A stretch of 64,000 nt of DNA, from NCBI GenBank assembly GCA_905250115.1, contig CAJNOI010000011.1, positions 1,230,146-1,294,145 of the forward strand, read 5' to 3'. Position numbers and translations under genes: made by a program. The DNA is from Adineta steineri. Taxonomy: Eukaryota > Rotifera > Eurotatoria > Adinetida > Adinetidae. Under the pieces are notes generated by a model. The model was not told the origin of the DNA. It made no database searches and saw only the letters and a program-made list of their open reading frames with translations. Positions 11,101 to 23,000 of the stretch are shown piece after piece. How positions within the stretch are numbered: position 1 is the first letter of the stretch; every line of letters begins with the position of its first letter.

Positions 11101-13497
11101 ATATTAGCTTGTGATTTATGACAATTAATAATTTAACAAAAGAAAAACAAATATTCGTGCCAATATAATATTTAAATTGATTTAAAAGGATAATATTTTT
11201 CAAACATAATGTTATTAATTTATATTCATACAATATGTAATTACAACATAAATAAAAAAAAGAGAAGTATACTTACGTATATGAAAACTAACTCATAACT
11301 CTCTATATTTGTTTTCTACGATGAATTTCAATTATTTTCAAACTTATGAAGATACATCAAATCACAACAGTAGACTTCAAAAAACGCAAGCTAAATAATG
11401 CGAACAGAATATAAGTGAGATATATTTACATAAAAAAAAAATATATTTTGTGTATGCAAATGACGGCTGACATAGGTGGAGGGACAAGAGAAATAAGCTC
11501 GAGTATTTATCATTGCTCCAAACTCACGTTATTGTTTGTTTTTATATATTTATATACATATTCCATTTGTATAATAAGAATATTTTTGGATCATCCCCTA
11601 TACGAATAACTAAGACACACAAATATCAAATTTAGAAGAAAAAAAGAACAGATATTTCTATACAAAATTAAAAGAAAAAGAACACAAATAAAATAATAAA
11701 GCCCCATGCAAATGTGTATAGAAGAAGATCTGTTTACCAATTTAGAAAAAAGAAATGACATGCAAGCAAATTCTATCAAAATTTGTTTTTTTTATCGCGA
11801 ATCATCAGTTTAGAGTTAGTAGGAAATACAAGTGAATAATGTGCATATACAATCAAATGTATTGATAGTGCTTAAGAATAGAAAAAGAGAAAGTGTAAAC
11901 GCACAATAAAAACACAGGAATTTGAATAAATACGAAAATACTACTATTTTCTAAAGATTAGTAAAAATAGAATTAGAATTAATATGATGATGATGATGCA
12001 ATGTGAGAATTTTGTAATAATTCAATAAAAAACATATAACCGAGATATAAAGAGCAGCGCAATTATTCAACAACCATTTAGAACGATATATATAGATAAT
12101 AAAAATAAATTGGTATGTGATAGAAATAGAGCGATCTACATCAATAATAGTGATATAGATACTTACGGATAAGAATTAGCAAATTTTACACACTAGATAA
12201 TATATGTATATAGTATTGGGATAAAGAACAAATTAAGCAAGTATATATATTCACACATAGAAGAATTTTACTAAATATATATTCTCTTTTTCTATATTTT
12301 CTTTAAAAATTAAAGAATAATGTTTTTAGACATAAAATATATATATCTACCTACCTAGAACATTGAATGATGTTTCCGTACAATGATAACCATTTTGACA
12401 TATATCAAGTACTTGTGTATCATTTTCTATTAAAAAAGCATAGCGTTCATCGAATTCACAACGATTACCAGCAGCAGCTTTTTCAAATTTTTTTCGTATA
12501 GCTATAAAACACAAGAGAAAAATAAAAATAAAAATAAATCATTTCATATTTTCATAAATAGAACTAAATTAGCAAAGATAAAGCAAGCATATATTATCAT
12601 CATTATCAGACACCATTATTAGTTATGAGAGAGGTATAGAGGGGAACTATTTTTTTTTGCAATATTGTCGTTTTTCAAAAATTCTTATCTTATATATATA
12701 TAGTAGAAATATCAACAAGCAGCAAATCAATAGGAAAATTTCTTATAACATGCTACTGCTGACATTTACATGTAGTTTTGAAACCGTTTGGATTTAGATA
12801 GGACAACACAACATACATGCAAAAGACCTATAAGAAAAGCAATGAAAGAAAAAAAAAGAAGAGAATTAGTCATTGGTTGAATAAACAATAGTTGTTTTTT
12901 TTTGTCTCATGCATATTGTATTATCTTCTGTGCATGGTAAATAAAAATCGAATGAGAAAAATTGTTTGGCAAAAAAAGATATATATATATATATATTCTA
13001 CAGACAAAAAAAAAGAAAGCATGCAAAGAAAAAAAAGAAAGGATTAGATTAGTATTTATTTTCACAACGAGAATTTTAACCGACCAATTTCAAATTTTTG
13101 TTAAGATGGATAACTAGAAAAATACTATATTTTCGATATATATATATTGATCTTGACTGTATGACAGCGAGAGATAAAAGAGAATAGACTTGTTTTCTTT
13201 CTAGAAAATATAATTACCAAAAAATTCATCGGTTAATTGTGTATTAACAATTAATTCAACTTTAATTGGTTTCCATGTTATTGAACGTTGTTCGAGAAAA
13301 TTCTTACGTAAAATATTATAAACATTACGTTCAATTGTTGAATTATTACTTGTTTCTAATATCATTTCTAAACAATGAAAAAAAAGCTTGAATAGAAAAA
13401 AAAAAGAAATCGATAAATCTAATTATATAATACTTAATGGTACTTGAGAAGAATTATCCATTTCACCATTAATATTTGTTCCATTTTCATCAGTCAT
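8152..13497 (-). CDS. TASOR/TEX15-type (DUF3715, pseudo-PARP) protein with Gln-rich tail
   Basis: Ten exons in transcript order: 13497-13434, 13367-13218, 12501-12355, 10860-10748, 10689-10543, 10487-10400, 10343-9684, 9619-9047, 8990-8632, 8562-8152. All joins are GT-AG and in frame, giving 903 residues. Residues about 25-235 resemble the N-terminal DUF3715 domain of TASOR and TEX15: ILRKNFLEQRS, RYAFLIENDTQVLDICQNGY, HSKYGIYVCRYADV, VVIKMIMFKIVEGK, IFLYEFEG and RPHHCLPYAIISL. TASOR is the scaffold of the HUSH complex, which silences retroelements; its domain is a catalytically dead PARP. The rest is low complexity: two polyproline runs, many Q runs, and Ala/Thr/Gly stretches. No other TASOR domain is recognised. 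One intron (10861-12354) is about 1.5 kb, long for this locus. An acceptor TTCTAG ends 9 bases before the ATG. Domain call is good; a HUSH-like role is inference. Confidence 0.78.
10861..12354. other. Long intron of the TASOR-like gene
   Basis: About 1.5 kb, far longer than most introns here. AT-rich, with many short TA runs and no ORF of note. It ends in standard splice signals. I see no nested gene. Confidence 0.6.
12976..12998. repeat. TA microsatellite in an intron
   Basis: Roughly ten TA units within the intron between the second and third exons of the TASOR-like gene. No function is suggested. Confidence 0.7.
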
Positions 13498-13822
13498 TGT
13501 GTTGGGCTAGAATAGCTGAAATGACTGAAAACAAATATCTATCATTTGTATGCATTTTTATCCAATGTGAATCAATCAACTGAGGCGCCACATATATTTC
13601 ATAGCGGTAAAGAGTGTAGCTTCTTTGTTTTTTTTTGCTATCAAGAGAGAAACGAGTTTTTCCATTTTTTTTCCTTCAAAATCAATGATAATAACATAAC
13701 AACAATTTTATACAGTAAGTATTAGAATAAATCTTTGATTCTAAAAAAAGAAAATCATTACTATTCCACAACAAAAAAAAGTAAATCTTCTTTTCTATTG
13801 TTATAAAGTTTTAAGTAAAAAA

Positions 13823-15624
13823 ATGGGTGCTGAGCATTCACATCGGCATCAGCCGCAAACGTTAAAAACAGGTAAGATAACAAAATATAATTCTTGATTG
13901 AATGCTTTCTACTAATATATATGTTCGAATTAACTTAATTGCTGCATGTTTAATTAATTTTTTGCATGTCTATTATTTTCTTATTTTGTTTTCATAATAA
14001 TTTTGTTTTTGTTTTGTAGAAAATCTACCAACTGATTTAGCAAATACGATTTTAAAACAACATAAAAAACATCAACAAATGGATCGTTTAAGACGAACAT
14101 TAAGTTTTCATAATAAAAAGAAAGAAAATAAAACAATTAATAATCATACAAATAAAAATGAAAAGAAACCAATACAATGGCATGATGACGATAAATCAGT
14201 ACGAGATGGTACTTGTAGTTTTAATGTGAAAGTAAAGATAAACAAAAAAAAAATAAAGATTTTTTATATGCAAACAAAATCACTTTTAGTATCTTGGAAG
14301 TGTTGAAGTACAAGAATCTCGTGGAATGCATGTATGTGAACAAGCAATTCAAGCTTTATTAAATGTAAATAACAAAATTTTTGACTTTATTTTTTTGAAT
14401 AAATAAATTTTATTTAGCAAAAAGCCAAACATGTAAAAGCGATATTATATATCTCAGGTGATGCTCTTCGTGTTGTTGATGAAACCAATAAGGGTTTGAT
14501 TGTTGATCAAACAATTGAAAAAGTTTCATTTTGTGCTCCTGATCGTTTTCATGAAAATGGTTTTGCTTATATTTGTCGAGATGGTACAACACGTCGATGG
14601 CTTTGCCATAGTTTTCTTGCCATTAAAGAAACAGTATGAATATATATTATTAAAATAATTACAAAAACAAAATTGTTTTTAGGGAGAACGTTTAAGTCAT
14701 TCAGTTGGTTGTGCTTTTCAAGTATGTCTTGAACGTAAACAAAGACGTGATCGTGATTGTAATGTTTCTGTTGAATATACACCAAATGGTACATCATTTA
14801 CAAAATTTGGTTCATTTCGTTCAACATCAATTATTGAACGTATTATGGATCCTCAAAGTGCTATTGTTGCTGGTTTGTTTATCTATTCATCTTCTTTTTT
14901 TTAAAATTTATGGTAATTTGATTTTTAATAGGACCAATTCCATGTTCATTATCGAATATAAATATAAATACATCTAATCAAAAAAATAATCTTATTGAAC
15001 GACCTCGACCTAAAGGAAGCAAATCTGATGCATTTGTTCGTAGTATTTCAATGCGTTCAGATGATTTTAAACAAACAACAATAGGTGCAATTAAAAGACA
15101 ATATTCATTGGGACCTAGTGATTTACCATCCATACAAGAATCGAAATATAAAAATTCATTAAAAAATACGAGTAAAATTGTTTTTTTTATAATTTTAAAT
15201 CTTTATATTTTTGATTTTTAGTCCCAGAAGAAAATGAATATTATCAATCAACAACAAATGAACTTTCAAAGTTATCATTATTTGATTCAATGAATACGAA
15301 TAGTAAATTAACTAATCAAATATCTAAGTTTGCATATATATTTTTTCCTTCTTAGATCATAATGATGTTTCTCTTCCAATAACAAAATCATCCATCATTC
15401 CAATTTCGGATGAATCGTATCATGCAACAACACCTGTTACTAATGCATTTAGTTCCAATTTAACGGCTCTTGTTCAAAGTAATCAACCCATAAATCCATT
15501 TTCGCCATATGGTTATTCCATGGTAGCTCAGGCTCAATCACCAGATAAAAATCATCAACAATCAGTTATAAACACGCCAAAACGTGGTAATAATCCATTT
15601 GATGATGATCTTATACGACGATGA
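13823..15624 (+). CDS. numb: Numb, PTB-domain endocytic adaptor
   Basis: Eight exons: 13823-13871, 14020-14231, 14290-14364, 14418-14633, 14683-14872, 14932-15171, 15222-15302, 15356-15624. All are GT-AG and in frame, giving 443 residues. Numb is a cell-fate determinant that antagonises Notch and binds endocytic proteins. The PTB domain (about residues 65-215) is very well conserved: [57 protein letters not shown] and [21 protein letters not shown] Numb-type stretch follows (TKFGSFR). The C-terminus has NPF motifs (INPFSPYG and NNPFDDD) for EH-domain proteins. The first exon encodes a short His-rich leader (MGAEHSHRH) with a glycine at position 2 that could be myristoylated. The protein is shorter than vertebrate Numb because the linker is reduced. 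Confidence 0.93.
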
Positions 15625-16898
15625 TGATGAAATAGATATATATGTCTGTCTAGTCACTATTTTTGTTACTTTTTCTCTTTCTCTCTCTCCTTTTTTTTAA
15701 ATACTTTTCTTCTTATTATCTTTTGTTTCCTGCGTCATAACGAGTTTTCTTCACATTTTTTTTGTTTATTAGTCCGATTTTTTATGCATGTATCTATATA
15801 TATAATTGTACTTTCAAATTGAAAACATAAAAACTAAGTCATACATTTTCGACAATAAAAAAAAACATGAGGATATAGCGTTAACTTTATCTGTTAATCT
15901 GATAAAAGCAAATGTATTAAACCTCATAATTAATAAAAAATTTATGTAAATCATATTTCTATACATAGAAGACACATACATGTGGTAATAAAAAGAAACT
16001 TTTTGCCGGTAAAATCAATTCCAGTTACTATATCATTAAATATTAAATAGTCATGTATATTATAAAATTCATTTTTAACATATAAATAATAGGAAGACTT
16101 TATATACGATAACTAAGGTACAATATACTATTGAAAAATTGAAGTTACGTAGTCATAGAATATTGATCTATAATTTATTTATATTATGAATAAAAAAAAC
16201 TATAGATTATAAATAGTATTAATATGTATAGAAAGTATTTAAGCATATGATATATGTTTCGTTCAACTATGAAGGTTGAATTTCTAGAAATAACATGAGA
16301 CAACTTATGTCTTTTGTCCAATAAATTTAAATGCACTCGAATTAATATGTACATACGCAATAATATTACGAAATTATTTATATAGAATGAATTAGTCATA
16401 TTAAAAAATATAATGATGTATAAAATCTTCTATTAATCGATAGTTATTAATTATTATTAGAGTGAAAATGAAAACTAATTTAAATATATCTCATCTCAAC
16501 TTTTGTTTTATTTCGTTTTTCGTTTCTTTTCTAAATAATAAATAAACAAACATAAATCTTTTTATAAATGTATGTACGTGACAACAATGAAAGAACATAT
16601 ACTTCGACATACAAGAACTGATCCGAACAAGGCAAAAGAAAAAAAAAGAAGAAGAAGAAGAAGAAAAAATGTTTACACCCAAGACATTAGACACACACAC
16701 ATATATATGTATATATATTGTTTCCGAAGATATATATTAGCAAATTTGAGAGAGAGAGAGAAAATGGACAATAACAACAACAACAACAACAACAAAAAAA
16801 AATAAGAAAAAAAAAGGAAAAAAAAGTTATTTTCCCCATATATAATGTTTCATTTTTATTAAATCCATTGTTTTTTTTTTGTTTCTTTCCGAATAATA
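15625..16898. other. Intergenic between convergent genes, with simple repeats
   Basis: AT-rich sequence between the convergent numb and TFIIA genes. It holds a short GA run (about 16748-16761) followed by a CAA/AAC microsatellite (about 16769-16795). No gene seen. Confidence 0.6.
16769..16795. repeat. AAC/CAA microsatellite
   Basis: About eight AAC units just after a GA run. It makes an apparent polyasparagine ORF on the plus strand that I do not regard as coding. Confidence 0.75.
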
Positions 16899-18115
16899 TT
16901 ACCAATCGGCGTCACCTGTTGCTTTGCTAAATACATAATCACGTCCTTCAATATTCATTACACCACTTTTTAAAATAAATCGCCATTTATTTTTTGTACG
17001 TGATATCTTATCATATTGACATACAACAACATTATCTGTGTCAAATAATTCATCTGGTTCAGCATCACTAACATCATCATCTGAACAAAGTGGATTTGGA
17101 TCTTCTCTTCCTTCTTCATTACCCTCTTCATCATCATCATCATCTAGTTCTTCTCCAACATCATTCTAAAATCATAACAGATGATTTCTTTTATTCTTTA
17201 TGTAAAAAAATTTCAAATATCTTACTCCTCCTAATTCACTGTCTTCATCTTCATCTTCATCATCACCAACCTATTTGAAATATATAAAAAAACGTAATTA
17301 ATAGTATAGAATAGCAAAAATAATAATTACAGGAGGTCCTGTTCCATCCAATTGTAATGAAATTTCAATAATTTGTGGTTTTTTCTTACGACGATTAATC
17401 TTCTTAAGAATAATTTCATCATTTGCACCATCTAATTGATTAGATGTTTTCATTGTAGTACTTCCAATATTTGTTGGATTCTATGATAGATAAAGAACGA
17501 ACATTATTTTTTCAATAATAAACAAAAGAAATTCATTTACGGGTGGTCTAATTGGAAAATTATTAGGTCGAATGGATTGTATTGTACCCGGATTCGTTGT
17601 TGATATCATTCCTGGATTATGATTTGTTAATGTATAAGTTGAATTAAAATTAGTTACAGCAGCATTTGATGCTGAATGTATATTACGATTATTTATTTGT
17701 TTAATTCCAGTTGATGTTTTATTATTGAACGATGAAGAATTATTTGTGTCACCGGGTGTTGGATGTCGAAATTCTCGATTTGTTGCTTGATCAACAATTG
17801 ATGTTGATAATGGTTCTAATGCTTTTGAACTTTCTAATCGTTGTAACCATAACTAGAATAAAAAAAAGAAAGAAAATTAAAGATTATGAAATTTTATTTT
17901 TTTCTATTAGAAAAACTATACAGTTCGAAGTTCTTGTAAAGTATGATCATCGAAGCCTTCGTCTGAAAGTGCTTCACGTACTGTTGTACAAACATCATTA
18001 ATAATATCTTGATAAGTTTTTTTCTAAAGCAAAAAGAAAATTTTCATTTTATTTTCATTTTGTTTTTTCTTTAAGAAAATTAATTTTCAAGGCTTACAAC
18101 ATCGTTTACAGCCAT
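16899..18115 (-). CDS. GTF2A1: Transcription factor IIA large (alpha/beta) subunit
   Basis: Six exons in transcript order: 18115-18098, 18023-17922, 17852-17541, 17480-17331, 17270-17226, 17165-16899. The joins are in frame and give 297 residues. TFIIA stabilises TBP on TATA DNA. The N-terminal four-helix-bundle part is clear (KKTYQDIINDVCTTVREAL, then FDDHTLQELRTLWLQRLESS). The middle is Asn/Thr-rich and variable, followed by an acidic run (DDEDEDEDSE and EELDDDDDEEGNEEG). The C-terminal beta-barrel is well conserved (LCSDDDVSDAEPDELFDTDN, VVVCQYDKISRTKNKWRFIL, GRDYVFSKATGDADW). The protein is somewhat shorter than the human one because of the linker. A 3' splice acceptor (TATACAG) lies about 22 bases before the ATG. 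Confidence 0.95.
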
Positions 18116-18739
18116 AGTTCATTCGTTTGAGTTAAAGCTGTATATATAAGAATTTATCATTAAATTGTTCAATTAAAAAATTTTGGTTAGACTCTTTTAC
18201 AGTTTTGTAATTGAGTCTGACGAAAATTTCTCCAGCAAAAATGTTCCTTTTATACTCGTGCTCTCCCCTATTATACACAACGAAATTTATGGCTAAAGTT
18301 TAATGCTAACTCAAAGCGCCACATACATCGAGAAAAACTCATTGCAATTCACGCTATCTATCTGTGAAAATTTTCCTTCCTTGAAGAATATTATTGGTAG
18401 AAATCAAACGAAAAATTCTTTATTACATGAATTTATTATTAGATAATTATTAAATCAATTTCAACAATTTTCGATTATTAAATAGAAATTATTTGAAATC
18501 GAGAAAATTTTTATTCAACTAGCCGATGAGGATTATTGGTTGTTTATACGATTAGTTTGATATTAGGTAGTTTTATATGGTTGTCGATATATAGGGGGTT
18601 ATTCGATATTTGTTATGAAGGGTTATTGAACACTTATCGAATATTTCGAAAAAGTTCTCCTTTTACATTCTATATATATTTGTAGATATATATCTATATA
18701 TATATATCTATATATAGTATCATTTTCTTTGAAAAAGAA
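18116..18739. promoter_or_regulatory. Shared upstream region of TFIIA and importin-9
   Basis: A 624-bp spacer between divergent genes, so it must hold both promoters unless these lie in upstream exons. A run of alternating TA (about 18670-18716) precedes the importin start. No specific factor site is called. Confidence 0.4.
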
Positions 18740-19941
18740 ATGGAATCATCTGCAGATCTTCGTTCAATGATTGAACAAACATTAACAATGATTATAACAC
18801 CTGATCAACAACTAATTGAAAAAGGTCAAACACAATTACAAGCTTTAGAATTACTTGATACATATACACTTGCATTAACTGAAATATCTATTGATAATAC
18901 ACGTGATATTAGTATACGACAGTTAGCTGGTGTTTTACTTCGAAAATATGTTAATAAACATTGGACAAGAGATATCGAAAATTTTGTTGAACCTGAAGTT
19001 ACTGAACAGGTAATATTATTTTATTTAAAATTATGTAGTAAACTAAAAGATATAATAATGAATATATTTTAGGTAAAAAGTCAGATACGTCGTATTCTTC
19101 CACATGGTTTAAATGAACCAAATCATCGACTTCGTGTTGGTCTTGCATGCGTTATATCAGCTGTAGCTGAATGGGATTGTCCAGAATCTTGGCCAGAATT
19201 ATTACCATTTTTAATTGAATCATTAAAAACAACGAATAAATCTTTAATTCATGGTTCAATTCGTGTATTAACTGAAATTGTTCGTGATCTTGATGATCGT
19301 CAATTACCATTTGTTCTTCCATTACTTTTACCTGAAATGTATCGTCTTATGGTATCCAATGAATTTAGTTTACGTATACGTACACGTGCTATTGGAATTT
19401 TTACATTACTTGTTTCACTTGTACATGATATAAATGAACGTGATAGAATCTTATCTGTTGGTTATATTTTACCATATTTACCACCTTATTGTGAAGCATT
19501 TAAACGTTTTCTTATTGCACCTGATTCATCTTTAATGTCTGATACTGGTTGTCGTATAGAAACTATACGTGCCTTAACATTATTATTTAAAAGTTTTCCA
19601 AAATTAATGCAACAAGATGCTGCTAATCTATTACAATCTGTATGGACATGTTTAACATCAAATACAGAAAATTATGTTGCAACAGTTGTATATAAACATG
19701 GAGAAATGGATGCATCTGTTGATTCTGATGGTAAAAAGAAATTTTGAGAAGAAAAAAAACATGATGAAAACTTTTATTTTATTTATTTATTTCAAATAGG
19801 TGAAACTTTAAGTTTCGAATGTTTAATCTATAGTTTATTTGAATTTGTTCAAGTATTAATGGATTTATCAACATATAAAAATTCTGTTAAAACATCTATG
19901 GAAGAATTATGTTATTATTTAATTTTATGTATGCAAATAAC
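18740..19941 (+). CDS. IPO9: Importin-9 (3' part lost in assembly gap)
   Basis: Karyopherin-beta nuclear import receptor for histones, ribosomal proteins and actin. Exons 18740-19009, 19073-19730 and 19800 to the gap, in frame. The importin-beta N-terminal domain is visible (IRQLAGVLLRKYVNKHW), then HEAT repeats. IPO9-like segments are CVISAVAEWDCPESWPELLP, GSIRVLTEIVRDL, PLLLPEMYRL, MDASVDSDG and SMEELCYYLILCMQIT. About 356 residues are present of a protein usually near 1,000. The coding frame is still open when it meets the run of Ns, and what follows the gap belongs to another gene. Most of this gene is therefore missing from the assembly or lies elsewhere. Confidence 0.92.
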
Positions 19942-20041
19942 NNNNNNNNNNNNNNNNNNNNNNNNNNNNNNNNNNNNNNNNNNNNNNNNNNNNNNNNNNN
20001 NNNNNNNNNNNNNNNNNNNNNNNNNNNNNNNNNNNNNNNNN
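19942..20041. other. Assembly gap of exactly 100 N
   Basis: A run of 100 N, a usual placeholder for a gap of unknown size. It splits importin-9 on the left from the receptor gene on the right. At least the last two thirds of importin-9 and the 5' end of the receptor gene are missing. Confidence 0.98.
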
Positions 20042-23000
20042 CTGATAATGAATATCGCTGTCATTATGGCGGTCAATGTATTTCATTGACATTTGCAAAA
20101 GATAGTAGTCGTAGTATTGATTGTTTAGATGGTAGTGATGAAGCCGAATCTCGTTCGTTGAATAAAGTGATGCATCCAGATTGTTCGCATATATCAACCT
20201 TTCGATGTCAAGAACGTATTGGTCGATATCCTTGGTCTTTTCCATGTGGTGATGGTGAATATCTGACAGATACTTATCTGCCAGCTGATGAGAAAAGGTG
20301 TTCTAATGGTAGGGACATCGAATTAACTCGAATCATGCTTAACTCAATGGATCATATTACAAATATCAATTGTCAAAAAGCATTCTATTGTGCACTTCAT
20401 CTCAATCGGACGTTCGGTTTAGGTGAGAAAATTTTTTGTCTGTCTAATACTTATAATTTCTAGCATAACAAATCGTAGACGATGTGCCAAGTTTGCTGGC
20501 TATATATGTGGATTAATTAAATATCAAAAGATCATTGAGGAAGCTTTCGACTTGATCTCGGTCTATGTAATATATTGCTTTTTTGTAAATGTTTTAGATC
20601 AATTTAACGGACTGGTTATTCTGAAGCCACCTCCATCTATTGCAGATGTATGGAATAATGATTGTGAACCTTTGGCTCAACATTGTTCCTCGGAATGGTT
20701 AATAATACCGGCATATCCTATTTTGTTTGGTTTTTTTCAATTTCTTTATTTTACTAATCGTTCGGTTGATCAATTCAAAGAAAATATTATACCTGATTTG
20801 GTATGTTTTAATGAACAAAGTTGTCCTATGTTATTAACGAAAATAGATTCTATACAAATAATTAATGGACTAACATGTTGTCATCCTTCAAATCTAACAG
20901 AATTTACTGAAGCGAAAGATTTTAATGATTTAGTGGCATCTTTTGGCTTTTATTATCATCAATGCTTGAAAATGAGTAATGAAAACTCATGTATAAATTC
21001 ATCCTATTTTTATTGCAATGAATCCAAGAAATGTATTCCCAATTATCGAGTCGGGGATGGTGCATCAGATTGTATTTGGAGAGAAGACGAATCATTTAAC
21101 ACCTGTCAATGGAACGATTCAAATCGATTTAAATGTGAATCAGATTCGAACAAATGTTTATCATCAGTTGCACTTGGTAATGGACTTGCTGATTGTCCTT
21201 CGACCGAGGATGAACTATTTTCATACACGCAAAATTTAATAATCCTAACACCATTTCCAGAGTTATGCAATCATTACAATAACAGAAAAATATATCCGCT
21301 TGAGCTCACAGAAACCGATGAAACTAATTGTGATTGGTGGCCATGTAATAATCCATACACAAATTGTGATAAATATTGGAATTGTCCAAATGGTGCAGAT
21401 GAACTCAATTGTCCTAATACAAAATGTTCTTTTAATGAACTTGTATGTTATAAAGAACATTTCGAATCATCTTATTGTATACCATTAGTTCATATGTACG
21501 AGAAATATCTTGATCCTTGTGATGACACAGATTTATTACGTGAATTCTACTTTTACAATGAAACCACGAATATTAACGATGATTACTTCTCATGGAATGA
21601 TAGTAAATGTATCACTTTAGATAAACTTTGTCGCATAAATCATGATTTACAAACAGAATCTACTGAAGAAGAAGAACTATGCCTTTATCAGTATGGAGGT
21701 TTGATGTGGATAAAACCTGTCGTAATTTTTCAAAACAAAGAATATCTATGTGAATTTGAATTACGAACTGGTAATGATGATTTTGAACGCTTTTTCAAAT
21801 CTACAGGATTGGGTAATTATCCAGAAATATCGACGAATCGTTCCGTTTCATTTATGTCTAAAATACATAAAAAAGAAAAGATTATGTTTCATATCGATTC
21901 TGAATTAACTGCATTCTGTCATCGAGGTATTGCTGTGCTAAATGGTATGGATGAGACGAAAAAATGTTTCTGTCCACCAAATTATTTTGGTTCTCGTTGT
22001 CAATGGCAGAATCAACGTATTAGTTTATCACTTCAATTAATATACCATAGTATGACATCTATTAATGCTATATTTCAAGTTATAATCATACTTGTTGATG
22101 AAGATAATGGCAGTACATCTAATCATGAACAAATTACATATATACCTACTCGTGATTGTGATACAAAGTTTAATATTTATTTACTTTATCCCGATCGACC
22201 GAAAAACTTGTTAAATAATTATTCAATTCGTATTGATCTTTATGAAAAAACCAAATTAGATTATTGGGCTAGTTGGTATCTATCGATACCTTTTCGATTT
22301 CTACCTGTCAATCGAATAGCCGCTAAACTGTCAATTCCTGAAATACCAGAAATACAACCATGTTCTCTACCTTGTGGAGAACATGGCAAATGTAAAAGGT
22401 ACATTAATGAAAAATTCTTATTCTTCTGTTATTGTGATCAAGGATATTCCGGTACTCGTTGTAATATTACACATAAATGTGATTGTGCGAATGGTTCGCT
22501 TTGTGTAGATTCATCGAGCTGTATCTGTCCATTATATAAATTTGGTACTTATTGTTATCTGAAACATTCAGTTTGTCAAACATCAAATAATCTATGTCAA
22601 AACAATGGAATTTGTATACCTACTGATGATCGTATTAGTTCAACAGGCTTTACTTGTTTTTGTCCAGAGAGTTATTCAGGCGAACGATGCCAAAATAAAA
22701 ACAATCGAATTGATATACATTTAGATGACAAAATAATATCTACAACTTCATTACTACTACATTTTATAACGGGATTCAACGATGCTGAACATGAACGTAT
22801 AAGCATTTTGAAAAAAATTTCATTTTATCAGAAAATTCTTACAATTTACGTATCACAACCATTTAATATTTTACTCGTTGAAATTCCTAATCAATATTAT
22901 TATTTAGTAGTACTTCGACAAGTATACATACCTTCTGAAAATATCTCTGTAGAAATACAATCAAAACAACGTTGTTCTTCTATTGACGAACTTGATAACA

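Noticed and set aside
16572-16805. Lys/Arg- and Asn-rich 77-residue frame
   Set aside because: Built from GAA/AAG and AAC simple repeats; no start context or homology.
20550-20600. A 31-bp intron inside the receptor (GTAATA to TTTTAG)
   Set aside because: Too short compared with the other introns here, and removing it would break the frame.
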